Assembly (NCBI GenBank): GCA_903875675.1
Contig: CAIQXC010000670.1
Location: forward strand, 1 to 37,373
DNA: 37,373 bases
Reading direction: 5' to 3'
DNA from: Akkermansiaceae bacterium
GTDB lineage: Bacteria > Verrucomicrobiota > Verrucomicrobiia > Verrucomicrobiales > Akkermansiaceae
Shown here: positions 31,168 to 37,373 of the stretch, in pieces
How positions within the stretch are numbered: the first letter of the stretch is position 1
How the letters are laid out: each line of letters opens with the position of its first letter
Notes under the pieces: model-generated
The model's input: only the letters and a program-made list of their open reading frames with translations
What the model was told of the DNA's origin: nothing
The model's database searches: none
Program-made: the position numbers and the translations under genes

Positions 31168-31788
31168 TTATGGAGCGAGACCGAGGAAATTGCTGATGAG
31201 GCGCAGGCCTGCTTGCTGGCTTTTTTCCGGATGGAACTGGCAGGCGAGGAGGTTGGGCAACTCGATGGCGGCCGCAAAGACGTCCTCGCCGTATGAACTC
31301 TGCGCGGCAATCACCGAGGCGTCGTCCGGCACCGGAAAATAGGAATGCACAAAATAGAAATACGGCTCGGTACCCAGGCCCTGCCAACGACCCGCATCCG
31401 GCGTTCGCGGCTCGGCTGAGTTCCAACCGATGTGCGGAATCTTTAATCCGGGCATCTCCTTGAAGCGGCGCACCGTGCCTGGCACCAGACCCAGCCCGGC
31501 CACCCCGGGACTCTCCTCGCTGGCATCCAACAATATCTGGTAGCCAAGACAAATCCCCAAATACGGCTTCCCCGCGAGAACCCAACGACGGATCGGATCC
31601 AACAAATCACGGCTGGCCAATTGTCCCATGCAATCCCCAAACGAACCCACACCGGGGAGCACCAAATGCGTCGAATCCGTCAAATCGGGTGCCGCGCCAG
31701 CAATGCTAGGTTCCACTCCAAGGGCGGCCAGGGCATTGGCGACGCTGCGCAGGTTGCCCGCGCCATAATCGATGAGGGATACCTTCAC
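31168..31788 (-). CDS. hisH: Imidazole glycerol phosphate synthase glutaminase subunit HisH (206 aa)
   Basis: HisH releases ammonia from glutamine and hands it to HisF to make imidazole glycerol phosphate and AICAR. The class I glutamine amidotransferase triad is complete: Cys80 in LGICLGYQ, His186 and Glu188 in QFHPEKS. PGVGSFGDCM and HIGWN are also typical. Length is normal. The start overlaps the hisB stop by four bases, so the two are translationally coupled. HisF is not in the window. Confidence 0.96.
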   Translation of the reverse strand: MKVSLIDYGAGNLRSVANALAALGVEPSIAGAAPDLTDSTHLVLPGVGSFGDCMGQLASRDLLDPIRRWVLAGKPYLGICLGYQILLDASEESPGVAGLGLVPGTVRRFKEMPGLKIPHIGWNSAEPRTPDAGRWQGLGTEPYFYFVHSYFPVPDDASVIAAQSSYGEDVFAAAIELPNLLACQFHPEKSQQAGLRLISNFLGLAP

Positions 31789-32378
31789 AGCGCTTCCTTC
31801 GTGCTGGGAATGCCTTTGACCCGGGCGTCCCGCTGGCAGGCGTCACGCAGGGCTCGGGCCACACCTTTGAAGATGGCTTCGGCGATGTGGTGGCCATCAC
31901 GGCCGTAAAGCAGCTCCACATGAATATTGGCACGCAGGTTAGATGCAAGCGCCCGGCAAAACTCCTCGACGAGCGTGAAGGGGAAATTCGGCGCGGAGGC
32001 CGTCCCGACGGCGGCTCGAAACTCAAGGTGCGGCCGGTTGCTCAGATCGACGACCACCCGTGCCAGTGTCTCATCCATGGGCAGATAGGCGCAACCGTAG
32101 CGGCCGATTCCCAGCTTGCTACCAAGCGCCTCGCGCAGGCACTCGCCAAGCACGATACCGGTGTCTTCCACAGTGTGGTGGAAGTCAACCGTTAGATCGC
32201 CGATTGCCTTCACCCTCAGATCGAACAAGCCATGCCTAGCAAACAGGGTAAGCATGTGATCGAAAAACGGGATACCGGTGGCGACATCCGCCACGCCCGT
32301 GCCATCCAGATCGATAGAGAGGTCAATGGTGGTTTCCGCAGTTTGGCGGAAGCGGGTGGCGTTGCGCGGGCTATCCAT
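31785..32378 (-). CDS. hisB: Imidazoleglycerol-phosphate dehydratase HisB (197 aa)
   Basis: This dehydrates imidazole glycerol phosphate to imidazole acetol phosphate with two Mn2+ ions. The metal motifs are DFHHTVED (His67, His68) and GRDGHHIAEA (His163, His164), with GIPFFDHMLT at 35-44 and VEEF (Glu139). It is monofunctional (no N-terminal phosphatase), of normal length. The ATG at 32378 is preferred. An in-frame GTG at 32405 would overlap the previous gene. It sits 13 bases after the PTPDL-like gene. Confidence 0.96.
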   Translation of the reverse strand: MDSPRNATRFRQTAETTIDLSIDLDGTGVADVATGIPFFDHMLTLFARHGLFDLRVKAIGDLTVDFHHTVEDTGIVLGECLREALGSKLGIGRYGCAYLPMDETLARVVVDLSNRPHLEFRAAVGTASAPNFPFTLVEEFCRALASNLRANIHVELLYGRDGHHIAEAIFKGVARALRDACQRDARVKGIPSTKEAL

Positions 32379-32391
32379 GAATCCAGAGGGA

Positions 32392-33510
32392 TTATTTTTC
32401 CTCACCGGGCGTCAGGCCACTGGCTTTGGCAGCGTCTTGCAGGGATTTAAGATAACGCGGTGGCAGAGCGGCGGCCTCGACGATGGCGAGTTCCTTGGTC
32501 ATTTCTTCAGCATCTGCTTCGCTGTGAAGAACTTTCCAAGCATGCCGGAAAATCTTGCCACCGTCGGCAGCAACAGGCGGTAAAGTGCTGAGTCGCTGAA
32601 GTTCCGATGTGGCCAAGCTGAGGTTATCGTCGAGGGATTGCTTGAAATCGGCATTGGGGGTGACCCAAAGCTGGGAAGCGGCCTTCTCACGCTGATAGAG
32701 TTTTTCCAGCTTAGCGGTATCATCATCGATGGCCTTTTGGGTATTCTGGCGTTCGCCCGGGGGCAAGGAATCAATTTCCGCCTTGCGCTTGTCCATGCGG
32801 GCCTCAAACGTCTTGAGGCTGGCGTCAACTTGGCCGCGCAGGGATTGCAAGGCATTGACCACCACCGGTAACACCTCCCGATAACACGCCGCGCTTTGAT
32901 ACTCCTTGTCCAACTCGGCGAAGGCACGCAAGGCCGTGAGCCATTGGGCATTCTTGGCGGCCCTGCGGATTTTTCCCTCCAGGATGCGGGCATCCATGTC
33001 AAAAGCATTGGCGCGGTATTCTGCGGCCTTGATGATGAGTCCGTCCACTTTTCGACCTCCGGCGGCCACTTCGGCACTCTCATCACTTAGGGTTTTGAGA
33101 ATCTCGGTGGCCTCCTTCACCTTGGAACCTTTAGGAAATTTAAGCAAAAAGGCTTTCACCGCCTGGATCCGCTGCTGGTAATCGTCAGCCGTTAGAAAAT
33201 CGGGGGTTGGCGTCAACTTGGCGATGGCCTCAAACGCCTTGGCGTCGGGTTTGTCGGTGACCATTTTGACGATATCCGCCTTGGGGACGATTCTCTGCTC
33301 CCCGATACCGGGCTTGCGATGATACTCGATGACGTAGGAATCGCCATCGATGCGAATGACCTCACCTATCAAGACAGTTTTGTCCTTGAGGGTGAACTCA
33401 CCTTTTAATACCGTACCGTCCTTAAGAACGACGGGAGCGGCGGAAGCCAGATGAGCGACGGAAAATCCGGCGAAGATGGCCAGTGATAAAACGGTAGATG
33501 TGAATTTCAT
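32392..33510 (-). CDS. Secreted PTPDL-like protein (372 aa)
   Basis: A signal peptide (1-24, LASAA end) is followed by a small beta domain (26-85: LKDGTVLKGEF, LIGEVIRIDGDSYVIEYH) recalling SH3/SLA1-like modules. Then comes LTPTPDFLTADDYQQ, the PTPD word I recall from a verrucomicrobial family named after it, and a helical, charged rest with a coiled-coil-like part (about 225-280). Function is unknown and the location is probably periplasmic. It is followed closely by hisB and preceded by the lipoprotein gene 31 bases upstream, so it appears to be part of one transcription unit. The metabolic link with histidine synthesis is unclear. Confidence 0.75.
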   Translation of the reverse strand: MKFTSTVLSLAIFAGFSVAHLASAAPVVLKDGTVLKGEFTLKDKTVLIGEVIRIDGDSYVIEYHRKPGIGEQRIVPKADIVKMVTDKPDAKAFEAIAKLTPTPDFLTADDYQQRIQAVKAFLLKFPKGSKVKEATEILKTLSDESAEVAAGGRKVDGLIIKAAEYRANAFDMDARILEGKIRRAAKNAQWLTALRAFAELDKEYQSAACYREVLPVVVNALQSLRGQVDASLKTFEARMDKRKAEIDSLPPGERQNTQKAIDDDTAKLEKLYQREKAASQLWVTPNADFKQSLDDNLSLATSELQRLSTLPPVAADGGKIFRHAWKVLHSEADAEEMTKELAIVEAAALPPRYLKSLQDAAKASGLTPGEEK

Positions 33511-33541
33511 AAAGTGTGGGCAATGGAGGGCGGCGAACTAT

Positions 33542-35719
33542 TCACCGATTTGCCGGAGATGGCAAGAGAGCATCTTGCAAGGATTCCGGAGTGGCCGCCT
33601 CCAAACTTGATTGATCGGCCCGAATAATCTTGACCACTCCGTCAGCAACGCCATCCGCAGCGGTGGCTACCCGGCGTTTCACCAAACGCAGTGGCAAGCG
33701 GGTAAGGGCGGCCTCCATGGCCGGGGTGAGGAGCTTACCACAAAGAACCAGCGGCGCGTAATGGCGCACCAAGGTGGCTTGAATCAAGTCCGTGTGCATC
33801 ACCGGTTGCTCGAGGGCGACCATCGGCAGCGGAACCGTTATCCGGCTCAACGATTCCACCAAGGGCCTGCCCCGCGCCGCCAATCGGCACTCCGCCATCG
33901 AAATGAGGCCCGCAGAGGACTCATCAAAAAGCATCGTCAGGTCGGTGACCGGCAGATCAATAATTTTGGCATTATCCGGGCATTCCTTGAGGAAATTCGA
34001 GGCGGTAAAGCGCTCAGCTGCGGTGCTGGCAAGATCATCGGCCCAGGCAAGGTGCTTTTCCTCGCCGGTGATATCTGCCACGTCAAGAGTGGCCTGCAAG
34101 GCGAGGCCGTAGAGGAAGGCGCGGCCCGCTGCCACTGACGGCGGGGCTTTGGTGGCATACGCCCAGAGCTGGGGGCCGTCACTAAACGTCTTGCGGACAT
34201 GCCCGAGCAAAGCAACCGCCTTGTCACGCAACAGAGGATTAGCCGTCGCTCCATAGGCCAGCGCATAGACCGACACCATCCGCAAGGTGGTGGCGGCATG
34301 CTCGGTTTCATCCCGCGTGACGGCCCCAAGGCGCTCGTCACGCGCTTTAAGCAGGATTTTGCGAGCTGCCTCAAAACGGGGCTTGAACGCCTCCGGAGTA
34401 AGCCCCAGCCCACTGGCGATTTCACTCATGGGCTTCGTCCAACCGAGGGTGTTGCCGCGGAAAAATTCACGGGTTGGATCCGCTTCGTACGGTAGATTTC
34501 CCAAGCCGCGCATACCGGTGGCGGCCGTCCACCACGCCACATCGTCGGCGGGCAGGATCTTGCGGATTTCCTCGATCGTCCACAACCAGCATGTGGACCG
34601 TTCGCCGGGCGAGTCGCCGATGGCGAAGCCGCCGCCGTGGGCGGAAAAGGATTTTTCGACGTAGGCGAGCACGCCCAGCGCCCGCTCGAGGACCAGCGGA
34701 TCACCGGTCGCCTGATAGGCCCGGAGCAAGGCGGCGATGGCCCGAGCCTGGCCACCGGCTTCGCGGTCGAACACTGGAAAGGCCCAGTTGCCTGAGCGCC
34801 GCACCGAGAAGAGACCGCCATCAAGTGGGTCGAACATCGGGCTCGGAAGCAGGTCTTTGAGCAACTCTTTGAGCATGCTCAAACTGCGTGCTCGCTCTTC
34901 CTTTGGCAAAGACTCAGTGATGGCCGCGCTGGCTAGCAATTCCAGCGTGCCGGATGGAAACTGCCCGCCGGCTTGATCAAACGAACGGGACACCGGATCG
35001 TAGAACGACGTGAGTTGGCGGATCGCTTTGACCACATCAAGGGCCGGCTGCTTGCTGGCTTGATCTTCGTTGCGGCGGATGCCGATTCTGATGCGCCGTG
35101 ACTTATTATCGGCTTCACTGTTTTTTCTCACGTAATCTGGATCGCCAGTCCACGAGCGCATCAGCAAGGCATGTGATTTGTCAAACAACTCGCGAGCGGA
35201 ATTCGTCGTCCCTCCCGATACCGGAATCCATGCCACAGGGTTGGCGTCAGGCGTCAACCACACAAACATTGGCAACTGCACCGGCACCTTGATTTCCAGC
35301 GCCAGATCGGCCGCCAGCAGCCCCAGTTCCCGGCTTGCATCGGCATCGACGAGAACCGGCACATAATTGTCATTGATCTGTGCCACCAGCGCCGCATCGC
35401 CTGACATATCACTCAAAACCTTGTGATAAGCACTTTGCTGCGGCATGGCGATGACCAAAAATACCATGCGTTTGGCCGCTTTGGCCCGCTCAAAAGTTTC
35501 CTGGACCCATGGTTGCCAGCGAATCGGCGATTTGGCTTGGCTTTGATAAATCAAGCCCGGCAACCCGGCAATACTATTGGCCCGCAACTCGGGTGCCAGC
35601 ACCGTTGGCTCATCCGCTGTTACCGAGGCCTGTTTGCGACACGACGTCACCGCTAGCAGGACCATGCCGCTTACGGCAAGAGCCACACCTACCCGCCTGA
35701 TCATAACCGTGAGCTTCAT
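33542..35719 (-). CDS. Lipoprotein with degenerate DUF255/YyaL-like domain (725 aa)
   Basis: A lipoprotein signal ends in LLAVTSC (Cys27). The first domain (about 65-200) follows the thioredoxin-like DUF255 layout of YyaL/SPATA20 proteins: SPIRWQPWVQETFERAKAAKRMVFLVI, then a loop, then NDNYVPVLVDADASRELG. The usual CxxC site (CHWCH) is replaced by QQSAYH, so disulfide chemistry is lost. The remainder is an alpha/alpha barrel-like domain (TTSFY..FDQAGGQF, GGLFSV, WLWTIEEI, GNTLGWTK). The start is the ATG at 35719. The role is unknown and a sugar- or protein-binding function is possible. Confidence 0.82.
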   Translation of the reverse strand: MKLTVMIRRVGVALAVSGMVLLAVTSCRKQASVTADEPTVLAPELRANSIAGLPGLIYQSQAKSPIRWQPWVQETFERAKAAKRMVFLVIAMPQQSAYHKVLSDMSGDAALVAQINDNYVPVLVDADASRELGLLAADLALEIKVPVQLPMFVWLTPDANPVAWIPVSGGTTNSARELFDKSHALLMRSWTGDPDYVRKNSEADNKSRRIRIGIRRNEDQASKQPALDVVKAIRQLTSFYDPVSRSFDQAGGQFPSGTLELLASAAITESLPKEERARSLSMLKELLKDLLPSPMFDPLDGGLFSVRRSGNWAFPVFDREAGGQARAIAALLRAYQATGDPLVLERALGVLAYVEKSFSAHGGGFAIGDSPGERSTCWLWTIEEIRKILPADDVAWWTAATGMRGLGNLPYEADPTREFFRGNTLGWTKPMSEIASGLGLTPEAFKPRFEAARKILLKARDERLGAVTRDETEHAATTLRMVSVYALAYGATANPLLRDKAVALLGHVRKTFSDGPQLWAYATKAPPSVAAGRAFLYGLALQATLDVADITGEEKHLAWADDLASTAAERFTASNFLKECPDNAKIIDLPVTDLTMLFDESSAGLISMAECRLAARGRPLVESLSRITVPLPMVALEQPVMHTDLIQATLVRHYAPLVLCGKLLTPAMEAALTRLPLRLVKRRVATAADGVADGVVKIIRADQSSLEAATPESLQDALLPSPANR

Positions 35720-35837
35720 GATGGTTTTTTAGTAGCGCGCCGCTTTGGGCTCCGACTGCGCCGCGCTTCCACGCTAAATAAAAAACTTCCCCTCTGGCAA
35801 GCACAAGCTAGGTTGGCGCCACAATTTCCTCCAAAGC

Positions 35838-36605
35838 GTGACCAGTATTGCTGTTTCCAGTCAAAAAGGCGGAGTGGGTAAAACCACTCTGTCGATCAAT
35901 TTGGCCCATGCCTTCGCACGGACCGGCGTCAATACCCTCTTGGTGGACGCCGATCCCCAGGGGGCCGTCGGTCATTCGCTCACCCGCCAATCTCAGCTGC
36001 TGAGCGGGTTTTACGACTTTCTTGCCGATCCCAGCCTGCCGCTGGAGCCAATGGTGGTAGCCACCCGCTTAGCCACCTTCTCGCTGGTGCCCAGCGGCCG
36101 GGCCAGCGAATACGACGTCGGCGGGGCGGGCGGCCATCTGGCACGGGTGCGGGCATTTTTGCGGGGTGCCGCCGCTGTCGGCTTCCAACTCTGCCTCATC
36201 GATACCGCTGCCGGCCTCTTTGGTATCAGCGGCGATGTGGTCGCCGCCTGCGATTCCATCCTCATTCCCCAGCAGGCTGAACCGTTGGGGATTCGCTCCG
36301 TGCCCAAATTGCTCGAGGAGCTCGGCCGCCTGCGCATCAGCAATCCGCGCCTCAATGTACTGGGTGTGTGCCTATCAATGGTCCAAGCTGACTTGCCCGA
36401 AAGCCGTGACGTAGGGCTGGCACTCCGCCATTTGCTACCCCCCGAATGGCTGTGCCAAACGCAAATTCCGCGCGACCCATTGTTTGTCCGAGCCAGTGCC
36501 CGCGGGCTGCCGGTAGGCGCGCTAGCGGAAGGAGCCGCTGCGCAGGGCGTATTTGACGCGCTTCGCGGCGAAATTGCCGCCAAGCTCGCCAAGCTCAGCA
36601 ACTGA
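35838..36605 (+). CDS. ParA-family ATPase, orphan (255 aa)
   Basis: A deviant Walker A motif KGGVGKTT (10-17, with the signature Lys10), VDADPQG (36-42) and a switch-like DTAAGLFG segment mark it as ParA/MinD/Soj type. These dimerise on ATP and position DNA or protein complexes. No ParB or centromere-like sites are next to it, and no partner gene is seen. The start is a GTG at 35838 because no ATG lies nearby. It is divergent from the lipoprotein gene (118 bases between starts). Confidence 0.88.
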   Translation: MTSIAVSSQKGGVGKTTLSINLAHAFARTGVNTLLVDADPQGAVGHSLTRQSQLLSGFYDFLADPSLPLEPMVVATRLATFSLVPSGRASEYDVGGAGGHLARVRAFLRGAAAVGFQLCLIDTAAGLFGISGDVVAACDSILIPQQAEPLGIRSVPKLLEELGRLRISNPRLNVLGVCLSMVQADLPESRDVGLALRHLLPPEWLCQTQIPRDPLFVRASARGLPVGALAEGAAAQGVFDALRGEIAAKLAKLSN

Positions 36606-36679
36606 GCTGAGTTCAGGCGAATGAACTCCTTGGGGGTGGAGGACACCGGGCCAGCGCTGCAAACTGTGGAGCAGGGGCT

Positions 36680-36961
36680 TCATGCGACGAGTTGCTAGCC
36701 CATCCCCCGACGGGTGAGAATCCGCGCTTTGCCAAATTTTTGGCGCAGCTTGTAGATGTAAACATCGAGCCTATTCGACATCGAATCGTCGCGCTCGTCA
36801 AAAAGTTGCTCATGCATCTCCCAGCGTGTTACCACCCCGTAGCGGTTCCGGGCGAGGAGCTCTAGCAACTCATATTCGCGCGCCGTGAGGGCGACCAAGC
36901 GGCCGTCGAGCGTCACCGTGCTGACCTTTAAGCTGGCGCGAGCCAGAATCCTGGTGAGAAG
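36680..36961 (-). pseudogene. Response-regulator remnant (OmpR/PhoB DNA-binding domain) with in-frame stop
   Basis: The frame reads LLTRILARASL then VTLDGRLVALTAREYELLELL, VTRWEMHEQLFD, NRLDVYIYKLRQKF and ILTRRGMG. This is the winged-helix domain of OmpR/PhoB regulators. TAG at 36695-36697 replaces the conserved Tyr codon of GMGY. Past it the same frame reads QLVA and then TGA at 36680-36682. That TGA overlaps an ATG (36683), as kinase genes usually do, but only a dozen plausible codons (MKPLLHSLQRW) remain. The receiver domain is missing upstream. The wider frame to 37138 is not regulator-like. Confidence 0.75.
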
Positions 36962-37054
36962 TGAGGCTTGCTGGGGTGGCCGTGCGACGAGGCATCGAGC
37001 CAAAGCAGTATCGTGCTTCACTTGCCACAAGCAGTCCATACCTGCGCGGCTCAT

Positions 37055-37139
37055 GAGCAGCCACTGCATGGAGTGCTGAGGAAAGGGAGCGGGCCTGCCA
37101 CGCCGCTTTGGCTCAACCGGGAGAGTTGTTGGGTTCACA
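37055..37139. repeat. Right copy of a degenerate dispersed repeat
   Basis: Bases 37097-37113 are an exact 17-bp match to 1241-1257, with flanking partial matches described under the left copy. Between the 9-mer and the 17-mer this copy is 20 bases longer. It lies where the receiver domain of the response regulator would be expected. Confidence 0.45.
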
Positions 37140-37247
37140 AACGCCCTACAAATCGAGCATTAAAATTTACAGGGTCTCCTCAAACGAATTGGAATGATTC
37201 ATCTGTCTCGTTAAACAACCGGCGTCCCTGGTCGGCTTTGCGGCGGG

Positions 37248-37276
37248 TTGACAGGTGGAGCGCGGGTAGGTACCCT
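37248..37276 (+). promoter_or_regulatory. Likely promoter of the Rpn-like gene
   Basis: TTGACA (37248-37253) and TACCCT (37271-37276) are separated by 17 bases. The -35 is perfect and the -10 has 4 of 6 consensus matches. The start site would fall within a few bases of the ATG at 37285, so the mRNA may be leaderless. The rest of the 36962-37284 stretch contains only the dispersed repeat. Confidence 0.5.
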
Positions 37277-37284
37277 GTGGCGGA

Positions 37285-37373
37285 ATGACACGCTTTCTCG
37301 ATCCCCGCAGCGACATTGTGTTCAAACGGATTTTCGGTGAGCACCCGGAGATTCTTCGTGAGTTTCTCAATGG
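37285..37373 (+). CDS. Rpn-family nuclease/putative transposase (N-terminal part, cut by window)
   Basis: The first 29 residues MTRFLDPRSDIVFKRIFGEH then PEILREFLN match the well-known start (LDPKxDxxFKxIFG) of Rpn/PD-(D/E)XK transposase-like nucleases, which promote recombination by cutting DNA. Catalytic residues lie further in and outside the window. Such genes are often mobile and multi-copy. Nothing more can be said about its integrity. Confidence 0.8.
   Translation, partial: MTRFLDPRSDIVFKRIFGEHPEILREFLN

Noticed and set aside
36609-36628. GAGTTC / GAACTC hairpin after the ParA gene as a terminator
   Set aside because: Six-bp stem with an 8-base loop and no T run. It is too weak to call.
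36695-37138. Whole 147-residue frame as an intact regulator
   Set aside because: Residues 1-59 do not resemble a receiver domain and overlap a dispersed repeat. The tail is interrupted at the conserved Tyr, so a remnant is the better reading.
1-37373. Apparent excess of CTAAC/GTTAG words across the window
   Set aside because: My rough count (about 50) is close to what base composition alone would give (about 54 on both strands), so no motif is claimed.

Overview
The window looks like chromosomal DNA of a GC-rich member of the Verrucomicrobiota (Verrucomicrobiales-like). The main evidence is a set of pseudopilin-type genes matching the four-part Verru_Chthon cassette, a PTPDL-type secreted protein, secreted NIPSNAP, PQQ-propeller, SHD1-thioredoxin and ThuA-like proteins, and duplicated ExbB/ExbD loci. 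Most starts lack a strong Shine-Dalgarno sequence. No rRNA, tRNA, CRISPR array or complete insertion sequence was recognised.

Layout. Bases 1-9400 hold mostly stand-alone metabolic and envelope genes: the start of a ThuA-like secreted protein, an alpha/beta hydrolase, an SLC5-type sodium/solute symporter with a small membrane partner, purT, a two-domain NIPSNAP protein, a polysaccharide deacetylase, a thioredoxin-like protein and a PQQ-like beta-propeller protein. Bases 9400-9780 are non-coding and carry five tandem copies of a 21-bp repeat plus a dispersed-repeat-like segment. A small beta-helix-like protein and an SDR oxidoreductase follow.

Bases 10908-26761 are the core of the window, about 16 kb with all genes on the + strand. 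First comes a compact ExbB - ExbD-like - TonB-like - zinc-ribbon - YkgJ operon, in which the ExbD has Asn at the position of the essential Asp. Next comes a TPR protein - periplasmic protein - ExbB - ExbD - ExbD operon that ends in a 529-residue protein. That protein has a TonB-like membrane anchor with an in-membrane His, a Gly-rich linker, and a squalene-cyclase/prenyltransferase-like alpha/alpha toroid where the TonB C-terminal domain would be. A strong terminator follows, then the Verru_Chthon pseudopilin cassette (D, B, C, A order) and one more secreted protein. My inference is that this is a proton-motive-force-driven envelope machine of unknown function next to a pseudopilus-like assembly. 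The link between the two is only their proximity.

Bases 26926-37373 hold rplM-rpsI, a TPR protein, an animal-type PurC-PurE fusion (PAICS-like), and a likely operon of a lipoprotein with a degenerate DUF255 thioredoxin domain, a PTPDL-like protein, hisB and hisH. The right end looks like decaying accessory DNA: a cation-diffusion-facilitator remnant, an orphan ParA-type ATPase, a response-regulator remnant with an in-frame stop in place of the conserved Tyr, and the start of an Rpn-family nuclease/transposase gene cut by the window edge.
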